From contig NZ_BJDR01000013.1 of assembly GCF_005405245.1 (NCBI RefSeq), positions 1 through 56,566 of the forward strand: DNA of 56,566 bases, given 5' to 3'. The DNA is from Enterococcus nangangensis. Its GTDB lineage: Bacteria > Bacillota > Bacilli > Lactobacillales > Enterococcaceae. Numbering within the stretch: the first letter of the stretch is position 1; each line of letters begins with the position of its first letter. Of this stretch, positions 47,230-54,884 are shown in pieces. The notes below the pieces were generated by a model. The model saw only the letters and a program-made list of their open reading frames with translations. It was not told where the DNA came from and searched no databases. A program made the translations under genes and the position numbers.

Positions 47230-48324
47230 TTAGTTATTCGCCACCGTGGCAGCGCTACTCGTAGTAGAAGTAGACGACTCGTCTTCCGTAAAAGTGAAGG
47301 AGTTTTCATCCACTTGGTCTGTAAACATTTTACCGTAGTTGTAGCCATTGGTGTATTCACTACTGCTTTCAAGCTCGGTTAGTTGCGACAAGCCTAATTC
47401 ATTGCGCATATAATTTTGTACTTGTAATAAGTTGTCGGCATTTAAAAACTGATAGTAGCCATAGCTGCGGGTTTCGCCGTAGCCACTCAATTGGTACGAG
47501 CTGACATCCGTTAAGCTAGACAAGTACCCATCTTTAATCGCCAATAAGTCGTTCCAACTTAAATCAGTTTTCATATTATTTTCGACAGCCGTTAAAATAT
47601 CTTGATACTTAGTGACCCCATCAAAAGAAATCACTTTGTTCATGACTTGTTGAATAACTTCTCGCTGCCGCTCTTGCCGACCGATATCGCCATTGGGATC
47701 CCCCCAACCAGTAGTCGGGTTGTATTTACGGTAGCGAGCGTAAGCTAAACCTTCTTCCCCGTTCACCGTCTGCTCTCCTTGATAAAGCGTCACGCCGTCC
47801 AGTTCAAAATTGTGAGGGTTATTTACCGTAATCCCTCCCACTGCATCAATCAAGTCGCTAAGCCCTTGCAAGTTAATCGTCACGTAATGATTAATAGGAA
47901 TATCCAGTAAGTCTTCCACCGTCGCAATCGCCATGGATACACCACCATAAGCGTAAGCGTGGTTCAACTTATCATAAGATTCTTTCCCCACCATTTCCAC
48001 ATACATGTCACGATCCAGACTTAACAAGGTGGTGCGCTTTTCTTGCGGATTGACCGTCACGACAATCGTGGTATCAGAACGACCTTGTTCCGTCCGACCC
48101 AAACCACCACTATCAATTCCTAGTAATAAAACAGAAAAAGGGCTAGAGGCTTCTAAGTCCGCGACTACTTTTTCCGGTTCTCTTTCTCGCTCCACCGACT
48201 CGTACATATTATCAATCGTAGTATGAGCATCGCCAGCAATTTTTATGCCGTAAACACAGACGACTCCGACCACTACTGCCAACAAGCCGACTAGAGAAAG
48301 AACAATCTTTTGCCAAAGTTTCAT
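47230..48324 (-). CDS. LytR-CpsA-Psr (LCP) family ligase, second copy
   Basis: 364 residues. N-terminal membrane helix (about 6-27) followed by an LCP domain with 'LLLGIDSGGLGRTEQGRSD', 'LLSLDRDMYVEMVG' and 'GLAYARYRKYNPTTGWGD'. The C-terminal tail is short and Ser/Thr-rich (about 25 residues), unlike the long tail of the 40810 copy. The two are close paralogues and presumably attach wall polymers to peptidoglycan. GAGGAA precedes the ATG. Confidence 0.93.
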   Translation of the reverse strand: MKLWQKIVLSLVGLLAVVVGVVCVYGIKIAGDAHTTIDNMYESVEREREPEKVVADLEASSPFSVLLLGIDSGGLGRTEQGRSDTTIVVTVNPQEKRTTLLSLDRDMYVEMVGKESYDKLNHAYAYGGVSMAIATVEDLLDIPINHYVTINLQGLSDLIDAVGGITVNNPHNFELDGVTLYQGEQTVNGEEGLAYARYRKYNPTTGWGDPNGDIGRQERQREVIQQVMNKVISFDGVTKYQDILTAVENNMKTDLSWNDLLAIKDGYLSSLTDVSSYQLSGYGETRSYGYYQFLNADNLLQVQNYMRNELGLSQLTELESSSEYTNGYNYGKMFTDQVDENSFTFTEDESSTSTTSSAATVANN

Positions 48325-48460
48325 GAAGGTTCCTCATTGCTTTCGTAATTGGTTGCACTAAAAATTTTCTCATACTTTTTCCAGCTTGGCAAGAGCAGCT
48401 CTTTCCATCAGCGTTTCCCGAACTATCGCTTCTTCATGTCAGAAAATCTAACACGAACTA

Positions 48461-48489
48461 TTGACCTCTTTTTGTCAGTTTGTTATAAT
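48461..48489 (+). promoter_or_regulatory. sigma-A promoter of the amino acid ABC operon
   Basis: TTGACC (48461-48466), a 17-bp spacer and TATAAT (48484-48489) form a near-perfect promoter. It leaves a leader of about 150 nt before the first gene. In 48325-48460 and in the leader I see no gene; a second extended -10 (TTGCTAAAAT) lies near 48595-48604. Confidence 0.75.
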
Positions 48490-48644
48490 TCTTAAAAATT
48501 CGAAAAAGATAAACAAAGGAAATTTAAGGGAATCACCATCTTCACGGACGTATTTTCATATTAAAAAGAATTTGTTTATTAATTTGATATTTTTTGCTAA
48601 AATTGAACTATTGCTGAAAAATTTCATAAGAAAAGAGTGAGAGT

Positions 48645-49373
48645 ATGATCGAATTATCCCACGTCAACAAATATTACGGTGACCACCATGTGTTGAAAGA
48701 TATCAACTTAACGATTGAAGACGGTGAAAAAGTTGTCATCATTGGGCCTTCCGGTTCCGGTAAGTCTACTTTGATTCGTTGCATCAATCGCTTAGAGACC
48801 GTTTCAGACGGTAGTATTACGGTTAACGGCATCGATATCGCCGATAAAAAAGCTCCCATCAATAAAGTGCGGACCCAAGTTCAAATGGTTTTCCAAAACT
48901 TTAACTTGTATGCTCACAAAACTGTTTTACAAAACTTAACCTTAGCGCCGATTAAAGTTAAAGGCGTTAAAAAATCAGAAGCTGAACGCACGGGGATGGA
49001 ATATTTAGAACGGATTGGCCTAGCCGACAAAGCCCATGCTTACCCGAGCCAACTCTCTGGTGGACAACAACAACGGGTGGCTATTGCTAGAGCCTTAAAT
49101 ATGCATCCAGAAGTAATTCTTTTTGATGAACCAACGTCGGCTCTAGACCCTGAAATGATTCAGGAAGTGTTAGACGTAATGATTGATTTATCAGAAATGA
49201 ACATTACCATGGTGGTGGTCACCCACGAGATGGGCTTTGCTCGCTCAGTGGCGGATAAAGTCGTCTTTATGGCGGATGGTAGAATTGAAGCTGCTGCCCC
49301 ACCTGAAGAATTCTTCACCCAAGATCAAGGGGAACGGGTTACCAACTTCTTAAGTAAAATTCTCCACAAATAA
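48645..49373 (+). CDS. polar amino acid ABC transporter, ATP-binding protein
   Basis: 242 residues of the GlnQ/HisP type. Walker A '[14 protein letters not shown]', the signature '[15 protein letters not shown]', Walker B '[14 protein letters not shown]' and the switch His 'VVVTHEMGF' are all intact. It powers import by the two permeases downstream. It is the first gene of a four-gene operon with the SBP 16 nt after it. Confidence 0.95.
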   Translation: MIELSHVNKYYGDHHVLKDINLTIEDGEKVVIIGPSGSGKSTLIRCINRLETVSDGSITVNGIDIADKKAPINKVRTQVQMVFQNFNLYAHKTVLQNLTLAPIKVKGVKKSEAERTGMEYLERIGLADKAHAYPSQLSGGQQQRVAIARALNMHPEVILFDEPTSALDPEMIQEVLDVMIDLSEMNITMVVVTHEMGFARSVADKVVFMADGRIEAAAPPEEFFTQDQGERVTNFLSKILHK

Positions 49374-49389
49374 ATAAGGAGGCCACAAA

Positions 49390-50220
49390 ATGAAATATTT
49401 AAAAAAATTTACGGCGCTCCTTCTCCTTTCTGCAGGAATTTTTATTTTAGGAGCCTGTAACAAAAAAACAGAAGATACTGCCACCAACACAGGTGTTACA
49501 ACGGTAGAGACAATTAAAAGTCGTGGTAAGTTACGTGTCGGCGTCAAAATTGACGTTCCAGGCTTTGGTTACCAAGATCCTGACACTGGTCAAGTGGAAG
49601 GAATGGAAGCTGACCTTGCTCGTAAGTTAGCTGAACGCATCACAGGGTCAGCAGAAAACGTCGAATTTATTGGTGTAACCGCCAAAACTCGCGGACCACT
49701 TTTAGATAATGGCGAAATCGATATGGTGATTGCAACTTTCACCATCACAGAAGATCGCAAAAAATCATATAACTTTACTGCACCGTACTATACAGATGAA
49801 GTTGGTTTCCTCGTACGCAAGGAAGATGGCTTCACTGACCTTGCTTCCTTAGACGGAAAAATTATCGGTGTAGCGCAAACAGCTACCACGAAACAATCCA
49901 TCGAAGCTCAAGGCCAAGAAGAAGGCGGTTTGACTTTTAAATTTGGTGAGTTTGGGACTTATCCCATGTTGAAACTCGCCTTAAGCGCAGGCCGAATTGA
50001 TGCCTTTTCCGTAGATAAATCCATCTTATTAGGATATGTCGATGAGCAAACAGAAATCCTAGACATTGGCTTTGCGCCACAAGAATACGGCATCGCCACC
50101 AAACTAGCCAATAAAGAACTGGCTAGTTACCTAGATGAAACTGTTGCTGAATTCCGTAGCGATGGCGTGATGCAAGAACTCTTCGACAAATGGAACATTA
50201 AAGACACTAGCAATCAATAA
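49390..50220 (+). CDS. amino acid ABC transporter substrate-binding lipoprotein
   Basis: 276 residues. The signal peptide ends in the lipobox LGAC (Cys at about residue 23). The mature SBP_bac_3 domain has 'LRVGVKIDVPGFGYQDPDTG', 'GEIDMVIATFTITEDRKKSYNFT' and 'IIGVAQTATTKQSIEAQG', like PEB1/GlnH. The ligand is a polar amino acid, perhaps glutamine, glutamate or aspartate. The eight residues before the Cys (AGIFILGA) resemble pheromone-like signal peptides. TAAGGAGG precedes the ATG. Confidence 0.93.
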   Translation: MKYLKKFTALLLLSAGIFILGACNKKTEDTATNTGVTTVETIKSRGKLRVGVKIDVPGFGYQDPDTGQVEGMEADLARKLAERITGSAENVEFIGVTAKTRGPLLDNGEIDMVIATFTITEDRKKSYNFTAPYYTDEVGFLVRKEDGFTDLASLDGKIIGVAQTATTKQSIEAQGQEEGGLTFKFGEFGTYPMLKLALSAGRIDAFSVDKSILLGYVDEQTEILDIGFAPQEYGIATKLANKELASYLDETVAEFRSDGVMQELFDKWNIKDTSNQ

Positions 50221-50282
50221 AAATTAGTCTTAACTTTACAGCATACCTTTAATAAAAATAAATAATAGAAAGGATGGCTCTC

Positions 50283-50993
50283 ATGACGCATTATCTTTTA
50301 GGCTTTACTAATCCCTTTACAGGCGATGGTCCTTTTGCCGATTATAAATGGGCGGCGCTTTTTAAAGAGCAAGGGATTTTCTGGAAAGCCTTTGGTTATA
50401 CTGTTCAAATTTCTTTAGGCGCACTCTTTCTAGCCGTCGTACTGGGTGTGGTCTTTGGCGTAATGGCCTCCTCTACGCATCGCGGCTGGCGGGGATTTTC
50501 TCGCTCCTATGTGAACTTTTTTCAAAATACCCCCTTACTGATTCAAATTTTCTTCGTCTACTTTGGTTTGCCCCTTTTCGGAGTAACCTTAAGTGTCACC
50601 ACCATTGGTATTGTCTGCGTTGGCTTGTATCACGGCGCCTATGTATCAGAAGTCATTCGTACTGGGATTGCCGCTGTACCTAAAGGCCAAACAGAAGCGG
50701 CGCTTTCTCAAGGACTGACGCGGCTAGAGACGATGAAAGAAATTGTTTTACCTCAAGCTTGGCGCATCTTCTTACCGCCATTTACCAACCAAGTCGTTTC
50801 TTTAATCAAAAATACTTCTTTAATCGCTTTAGTCACAGGCCCAGACATTATGTTTATGGCTAACTCTTGGTCAGGCTACAACTTATACTACGGACCGGCC
50901 TTCGTCTTTGCCGGTGCCCTTTACTTTATTCTGTGCTTCCCACTGGCTAAGCTAGCTAGTTACTTAGAAACACGCAGCAAAAGCGCTTATTAA
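50283..50993 (+). CDS. amino acid ABC transporter permease, first
   Basis: 236 residues of the HisM/GlnP type with about five membrane segments and the EAA loop 'GQTEAALSQGLTRLETMKEI' (about 139-158). 'FFQNTPLLIQIFFVYF' is the usual core block. I place the start at 50283; the ATG at 50274 lies inside the AAAGG ribosome site. It pairs with the next permease. Confidence 0.92.
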   Translation: MTHYLLGFTNPFTGDGPFADYKWAALFKEQGIFWKAFGYTVQISLGALFLAVVLGVVFGVMASSTHRGWRGFSRSYVNFFQNTPLLIQIFFVYFGLPLFGVTLSVTTIGIVCVGLYHGAYVSEVIRTGIAAVPKGQTEAALSQGLTRLETMKEIVLPQAWRIFLPPFTNQVVSLIKNTSLIALVTGPDIMFMANSWSGYNLYYGPAFVFAGALYFILCFPLAKLASYLETRSKSAY

Positions 50994-51005
50994 GGAGGTG
51001 GTCTC

Positions 51006-51671
51006 ATGACATTTGCTGAATACATGCAACAACTTTTCACTACTAACAATCTGATTTTCTTGTGGGAAGGTCTTAAGACCACCCTTTACATTTCCACCGT
51101 GGCTATCCTTTTAAGTCTCGTCTTCGGAACTATTCTCGGAGTTTTGCGGAACAACGGTCCTAAGCCCTTAAAATGGCTAGCTACTACCTACATTGAAATC
51201 GTCCGCAATATTCCTAACCTGCTGTGGATTTATGTCGTCTTTATTCTCTTTAAATTAAATTCCTATCCAGCCGGGATTGTCAGCTTCACCATCTTTACTT
51301 CCGCGGCTGTGGGGGAAATTTTACGGGGCGGATTAAATGCTGTAGCTAAAGGTCAAGATGAAGCCGCTCGCTCCCAAGGTATGAACGGTTTCCAAGCTTT
51401 GATTTACGTGGTCTTGCCACAAGCACTCCGCAGCATGTTACCGGCCATTGTTTCCCAATTTACCACAGTCATTAAAGATACTAGCCTCTTATACTCCGTT
51501 ATCGCGATTCAAGATTTAACGGGGAAAGCGCAAATCTTGATGGGCCGTTACTACGCCTCGGAACAGGTCTTCGTCTTATACGCTTTCTTAGCTGTCATCT
51601 ATTTTATCGTCAATTACCTCTTGTCCCTCTTTTCCAAGTGGCTGTCTCGCAGCTGGGTTCACGCCCGTTAA
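51006..51671 (+). CDS. amino acid ABC transporter permease, second
   Basis: 221 residues of the same family. 'YIEIVRNIPNLLWIYVVFIL' and the EAA loop 'GQDEAARSQGMNGFQALIYV' are present. AAGGAGG precedes the ATG, 12 nt after the first permease. The two form a heterodimeric channel. Confidence 0.93.
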   Translation: MTFAEYMQQLFTTNNLIFLWEGLKTTLYISTVAILLSLVFGTILGVLRNNGPKPLKWLATTYIEIVRNIPNLLWIYVVFILFKLNSYPAGIVSFTIFTSAAVGEILRGGLNAVAKGQDEAARSQGMNGFQALIYVVLPQALRSMLPAIVSQFTTVIKDTSLLYSVIAIQDLTGKAQILMGRYYASEQVFVLYAFLAVIYFIVNYLLSLFSKWLSRSWVHAR

Positions 51672-51693
51672 ACAATAAAAAATTGGGGTGAAA

Positions 51694-51722
51694 TTGACAG
51701 CAAACTTAAAGCATGGCATAAT
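51694..51722 (+). promoter_or_regulatory. sigma-A promoter of the SRPBCC gene
   Basis: TTGACA (51694-51699, perfect), a 17-bp spacer and CATAAT (51717-51722) precede the gene by 60 nt. Confidence 0.75.
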
Positions 51723-51782
51723 AGCTCTGCACGCGTTTACATTTTAACTACTGCCATATTTTACTAAAGGATGGGACCTCTG

Positions 51783-52265
51783 ATGAAAGTTAGCCTCGAC
51801 TGCCAAACGACCAAGACGATTCTCCAGATTGAAGCCGTCATTAAAGCGCCAAAACAAGTTTGTTGGGAACTCCTCACTACTACACAGGGGTATCACAAGT
51901 GGTTTCCTGAAATTAGCGCCGACGACTTTAAAGAAAAAGAAGCCTTACTCTTTGATGCAAATGGCATTCAAGAAGATTTGCCCCTCTTTCAGCTGGAAGA
52001 ACCCTACACGCTTTCCTACGGTTGGGCCGAAGCGACAGTCACTTTCACACTCCGCGAATTGGCTGCGGATCTAACAGTACTCACTTTCGTAGAAGATGCA
52101 CCAGTTACTTTTCCTGATTTAGTACGGGACTTAGCCGGCTGGACTTTACAAATGCATCACTTGCGGGCAGTAGCGGAAAAACGTCCTTATACCTTTGATG
52201 CGGAGCGCTTTAAGATGATTGAAGCCGATTACAAAGAACGCCTCTTAGCATCCACAAAAGTTTAA
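51783..52265 (+). CDS. SRPBCC (AHSA1-like) ligand-binding domain protein
   Basis: 160 residues predicted to form the SRPBCC fold. 'IEAVIKAPKQVCWELLTTTQGYHKWF' (about 15-40) is the usual opening strand and helix, ending with a long C-terminal helix ('DLVRDLAGWTLQMHHLRAVAEK'). The family binds hydrophobic ligands or acts as a co-chaperone; this member is unassigned. The ATG at 51783 fits AAAGGAT; the ATG at 51771 is inside it. Confidence 0.8.
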   Translation: MKVSLDCQTTKTILQIEAVIKAPKQVCWELLTTTQGYHKWFPEISADDFKEKEALLFDANGIQEDLPLFQLEEPYTLSYGWAEATVTFTLRELAADLTVLTFVEDAPVTFPDLVRDLAGWTLQMHHLRAVAEKRPYTFDAERFKMIEADYKERLLASTKV

Positions 52266-52275
52266 CCAGAATTTT

Positions 52276-52314
52276 AAAAACCGCGCTGGGAAATTTTCCC
52301 GCCACGGTTTTTTT
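52276..52314 (+). terminator. terminator of the SRPBCC gene
   Basis: AAAAACCG...GGGAAA pairs with TTTCCC...CGGTTTTTTT in a bulged stem, followed by TTTTTTT. It lies between the SRPBCC gene and rfbD. Confidence 0.7.
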
Positions 52315-52317
52315 CTA

Positions 52318-52326
52318 TGTTATAAT
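52318..52326 (+). promoter_or_regulatory. extended -10 promoter of rfbD
   Basis: TGTTATAAT is a perfect -10 (52321-52326) with the TGn extension, 30 nt before the rfbD ATG. No -35 is apparent because the preceding terminator occupies that position. Confidence 0.55.
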
Positions 52327-52355
52327 GAAACGAGACTTTTTAAGGAGGAAAAGAA

Positions 52356-53198
52356 ATGCTTTTAATTACTGGTGCTAAAGGTCAATTAGGTACAGAGTTG
52401 ACGAAACTTTTAGATGAAAACAACGTGGCTTATTATGCCGCTGATGTCCAAGAATTAGATATCACCAACCGCCAAGCTGTCGATACTTTTTTTGCAGCGC
52501 ACAAACCAACTTTTGTTTACCACTGTGCCGCTTATACTGCAGTGGATAAAGCCGAAGACGAAGGTAAAGAAATGGACGAATTGATTAACGTCGTGGGGAC
52601 AGAAAATATCGCCCGCGCTTGCGCTGCAGTCGGTGCTACTTTAGTTTATATCTCCACGGACTACGTCTTTGATGGCACAAAAAAAGATGGCCAATACGCC
52701 ACCGATGACACCCCCAATCCCCAAAATGAATACGGCCGCACCAAACTATTAGGTGAACAAATGGTAGCAAAATATTTACAAAACTACTATATCATTCGCA
52801 CCTCGTGGGTCTTTGGCAAATACGGTCACAACTTCGTCTACACCATGCGCCGCTTAGCTGAAACCCATGATAAAATTACGGTGGTTAACGATCAATTCGG
52901 ACGCCCAACCTGGACCCGCAACCTCGCTGAATTTATGTTGTTTGTTAAAACCAACGACGTCGCTTTTGGCACCTATCATTTTTCTAACGACAACAGCTGC
53001 TCCTGGTTTGAATTTGCGACTGAAATTTTAAAAAACTTCCCAACTGAAGTCTTACCCGTCACCAGTAGCGAATACCCACAAAAAGCTACCCGTCCGCAAT
53101 ACTCCGTGATGGACCTCAGCAAAACCAAAGCAACCGGCTTTACCATCCCAACTTGGCAAGAAGCCTTAGCTAAGATGGTAGCTGAAATTACCGAATAA
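52356..53198 (+). CDS. rfbD: dTDP-4-dehydrorhamnose reductase RfbD
   Basis: 280 residues of the extended SDR family. It makes dTDP-L-rhamnose for wall polysaccharides. Rossmann motif 'MLLITGAKGQLGTELTKLL', the active site with 'YISTDYVFDGTKK' and the catalytic Tyr-x-x-x-Lys in 'NEYGRTKLLGEQ', and 'IIRTSWVFGKYGHNFV' are clear. AAGGAGG precedes the ATG. The rfbA, rfbB and rfbC genes are not in this window, so it is separated from them. Confidence 0.95.
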   Translation: MLLITGAKGQLGTELTKLLDENNVAYYAADVQELDITNRQAVDTFFAAHKPTFVYHCAAYTAVDKAEDEGKEMDELINVVGTENIARACAAVGATLVYISTDYVFDGTKKDGQYATDDTPNPQNEYGRTKLLGEQMVAKYLQNYYIIRTSWVFGKYGHNFVYTMRRLAETHDKITVVNDQFGRPTWTRNLAEFMLFVKTNDVAFGTYHFSNDNSCSWFEFATEILKNFPTEVLPVTSSEYPQKATRPQYSVMDLSKTKATGFTIPTWQEALAKMVAEITE

Positions 53199-53202
53199 CA
53201 TA

Positions 53203-53245
53203 TAAAAAATAGCAGTTGCTTCCCTAGTTGTTGGGCGGCAGCTGC
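53203..53245. terminator. terminator of rfbD
   Basis: AAAATAGCAG (left) pairs with CTGCTATTTT (right) around an internal loop, followed by a T-rich stretch. The right side meets the 3' end of the phd pseudogene on the other strand. Confidence 0.75.
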
Positions 53246-53498
53246 TATTTTGATTTTTTTCGCAAATTATCAAAAACTTCCTCATGCGATAATCTTGTCT
53301 TGTCCTTTTCACTCAGTCGGTCTGCTTCATCTAAAAATGAATCAACGGGATTTGTTAACTGAGAGTATGCCTCTAAACTTAACACAACCATTGAGCCATA
53401 ACCATTCTTCGTCAAATAAACAGGTTCTCCATCGTTCACTATTTTTTAATATCTAGGAACTTATTTCGCAAATCAGAAACTGGTCTAATTTGTAGCAT
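53245..53498 (-). pseudogene. Phd/YefM-type antitoxin gene, frameshifted
   Basis: The minus strand starts at ATG 53498 (AGAGGTGAAG upstream) with the Phd-like 'MLQIRPVSDLRNKFLDIKK' and then reaches a stop. The same protein continues in another frame as 'NDGEPVYLTKNGYGSMVV..AYSQL' from 53439 to 53245. One missing A in a six-A run (T6 on the plus strand at 53442-53447) explains the shift; adding it joins 'LDIKK' to 'IVNDGEPV'. The C-terminal 64 codons are open. No toxin gene follows on the minus strand, as a terminator lies directly downstream. It is either a degraded orphan or a sequencing indel. Confidence 0.75.
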
Positions 53499-53648
53499 TT
53501 TCTTCACCTCTTATCCAAATTCTATCAAAGTTATATCTTTATTACGTGCTTAACTTTATCAAAAATCAACAATAAGACCCCAAAAAGATCGAAAACTAGC
53601 ATACATCAGGTATGATTAACCTCCCCTCATTACACACACCTCTGACAA

Positions 53649-53775
53649 TTGCTTTTTAAAACAGTACTTGCTATAATTCAGGTGTAGGGAAAAGGTACTG
53701 GGTATACCTCTTCCAATTTCTACATGGCAATGGCCAAGTTGTGACTCTAAAGATTACTCTTTAGGGTCTTTTTTT
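53649..53775 (+). ncRNA. type I TA locus 1: antisense antitoxin RNA and promoter
   Basis: TTGCTT (53649-53654), 17 bp and TATAAT (53672-53677; extended TGC) drive a plus-strand RNA from about 53684. It begins CAGGTGTAG, forms a 5' hairpin (GGGAAAAGGTA..TACCTCTTCC) and contains ACATGG and TGGCC. It ends in GACTCTAAAG..CTTTAGGGTC with a T-run (53743-53775). This hairpin overlaps the toxin stop codon on the other strand. The two RNAs share the 5' motif, the ACATGG and TGGCC motifs, and the terminator region, which is the par/Fst layout. No antisense function has been measured. Confidence 0.75.
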
Positions 53776-53840
53776 AGTTCATGGGCGATTTCGATGATTA
53801 GTCGTACAATCATCAAAATTTGCCAAATGCTTTCCAGCAT
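53754..53840 (-). CDS. type I TA locus 1: short hydrophobic toxin-like peptide (28 aa)
   Basis: A 28-residue peptide: Met-Leu-Glu-Ser-Ile-Trp, then a hydrophobic helix (residues 5-20), then the charged tail ELKKDPKE. It is homologous to the 35-residue peptide at 54217-54324 (ML.SI.Q, then KKD.KE at the end). AAAGG precedes the ATG. The size, single hydrophobic helix and charged tail resemble Fst-type toxins, but the Fst motif (APxxVG) is missing. A better Shine-Dalgarno (AAGGAG) lies upstream in front of an overlapping ORF at 53779-53883, in another frame that is not conserved in locus 2. Confidence 0.7.
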   Translation of the reverse strand: MLESIWQILMIVRLIIEIAHELKKDPKE

Positions 53841-53929
53841 TTTTAGAACCTTTCCCGCTTCCTGGCGATTCTTTCATTGGCATCCGTCTCCTTCAGCACC
53901 AACATTCCTTCTAGAATAGATTAATTGTT

Positions 53930-53974
53930 GCTTCGGGGGCGGCCAAAGTCCATGTGAACTACACCTGAATGATA
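53930..53974 (-). promoter_or_regulatory. type I TA locus 1: toxin mRNA promoter and 5' end
   Basis: On the minus strand TGCTATCAT (-10 at 53969-53974) precedes CAGGTGTAG..ACATGGACTTTGGCC. This repeats the 5' end of the convergent antitoxin RNA. The toxin mRNA would run from about 53962 to the terminator at 53743-53768. No good -35 is present, and the TGC extension may serve instead. Confidence 0.6.
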
Positions 53975-54110
53975 GCAAGAACTTCTCAATTTTTCGCACT
54001 TACTATAAAGATATGCAAAGTATTTTGAAAGCTAGTAATTTTTTTATTCTCAAACACGACTAATCTTTAATATAGAGAATAAGATATTCAGCGTGTACAT
54101 TCTCCATAGC

Positions 54111-54237
54111 TTGCCTTTCCCATTCGTCCTTGCTATAATTCAGGTGTAGGGGAAAGATATTGTCAGTATCTCTCCCATTTACATGGCGATAGCCTTATTC
54201 GGTTGGACTCTAAAGATTACTCTTTAGAGTCTTTTTT
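54111..54237 (+). ncRNA. type I TA locus 2: antisense antitoxin RNA and promoter
   Basis: A second copy of the antitoxin unit: TTGCCT (54111-54116), 17 bp, TATAAT (54134-54139), 5' CAGGTGTAGG, a 5' hairpin (GGGGAAAGATA..TATCTCTCCC), ACATGGCGATAGCC, and the terminator GACTCTAAAG..CTTTAGAGTC TTTTTT (54206-54237). The 5' hairpin differs in sequence from locus 1 but keeps the pairing, which supports it as real RNA structure. Confidence 0.75.
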
Positions 54238-54324
54238 AGTTGTTTGTACAAGCTCCACAATTGCTCTAACAATATCAAGGATTGCTTTAACAACCAATAG
54301 AACTTGCAAAATGCTCGTAAGCAT
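54217..54324 (-). CDS. type I TA locus 2: short hydrophobic toxin-like peptide (35 aa)
   Basis: A 35-residue peptide MLTSILQVLLVVKAILDIV.., a single hydrophobic helix of about 22 residues, then the charged tail QTTKKDSKE. It is the paralogue of the 28-residue peptide at 53754, with seven extra residues inside the helix. The frame is open further upstream, but the alignment with locus 1 and AAAGG-like spacing favour this ATG. Its mRNA leader is about 130 nt longer than in locus 1 because it carries hairpin repeat copy 3. It is probably membrane-active when translated. Confidence 0.7.
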   Translation of the reverse strand: MLTSILQVLLVVKAILDIVRAIVELVQTTKKDSKE

Positions 54325-54368
54325 TTTTCTCTCAACCTTTCCCGTTTCCAGCGATTTTTCATTGGCAT

Positions 54369-54492
54369 GTCTAGCTCGTCTCCCTAGAAATTTCGGCAAT
54401 AAGTAAGTCCAACATAAAAATTAAGAAGCAAATTTTCAGTTGGCCTTCGCTTATTGCTCAATTTCTGACCAAGGGAGTCGAGCTTTTCATAT
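54369..54492 (-). repeat. hairpin repeat element, copy 3 (in toxin 2 mRNA leader)
   Basis: On the minus strand AGCTCGACTCCCTTGG..AGAAATT..GCAATAAGCG (from 54484 down) pairs with CTTATTGCCGAAATTTC..AGGGAGACGAGCT (ending near 54374). The core has CTGAAAATTTGC, AATTTTT and TTGGACTTA, matching the cores of copies 1 and 2. The right arm shares TTATTGCCGAAATTT with copy 1. Locus 1 has no such insertion between its Shine-Dalgarno and ATGCCAATGAAA, while locus 2 has 124 nt there. The insertion also creates a tiny ORF (54458-54490, 10 codons) behind GAGGAGG. Confidence 0.75.
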
Positions 54493-54529
54493 GACCTCCT
54501 CGACACCAACTTTTTTCTAGAATTAGTCG

Positions 54530-54580
54530 GTTGATGGGTGGGAGACGGCCAAAGTCCATATAAACTACACCTGGATAACA
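54530..54580 (-). promoter_or_regulatory. type I TA locus 2: toxin mRNA promoter and 5' end
   Basis: On the minus strand TGTTAT (54575-54580) stands where locus 1 has TATCAT. It is followed by CAGGTGTAG..ATATGGACTTTGGCC. The hexamer is weaker than in locus 1. Confidence 0.5.
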
Positions 54581-54621
54581 GCAAGAACCTCTCAATCTTG
54601 CGCTCTTACTATAAAGGTACG

Positions 54622-54661
54622 CAAAAAATCCCTGGCTATTTTTGATAGTCAGAGATTTTTT
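54622..54661. terminator. terminator-like hairpin between TA locus 2 and ugd
   Basis: AAAAAATC..CTG..CTAT pairs with ATAG..CAG..GATTTTTT with single mismatches. No gene ends directly here, so its role is unclear; it may insulate the TA locus from the following gene. Confidence 0.6.
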
Positions 54662-54788
54662 ATCGGTTAAAATAAAAGAATACACTAAATTCCCCAAAAT
54701 ACACAGCACTCTCAATGATGTTTTAAAAAGCAAATTTATTCATGGACATATTCCCAGCTTAAAATATTCAAATTTTTGCTTATTGAAA

Positions 54789-54817
54789 TTGTACATTACG
54801 TCTAACAATGGTAAAAT
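54789..54817 (+). promoter_or_regulatory. promoter of the HTH-ugd gene
   Basis: TTGTAC (54789-54794), a 17-bp spacer and TAAAAT (54812-54817) lie about 67 nt before the ATG. The leader may contain a site for the HTH of the protein itself. Confidence 0.6.
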
Positions 54818-54884
54818 AAGCGTATTAAGTAAAACTAGAATATCAAAATAATGTTCTTTTAAACATCAAAGGAGCTACAACACT

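Noticed and set aside
53779-53883. 34-codon ORF beginning ATGCCAATGAAA behind AAGGAG in TA locus 1
   Set aside because: Its frame is not conserved with locus 2, where indels shift it, whereas the hydrophobic peptide frame is conserved. It could still be a leader peptide.
54458-54490. 10-codon ORF MKSSTPLVRN in the leader of toxin 2
   Set aside because: It has a good ribosome site but was created by the hairpin insertion. I keep it only as a note, not as a gene.
53641-54600. CRISPR-like array from the repeated TTGCTATAATTCAGGTGTAG blocks
   Set aside because: Spacing and orientation are those of promoter/RNA 5' ends in two TA loci, and there are no regular repeats or spacers.
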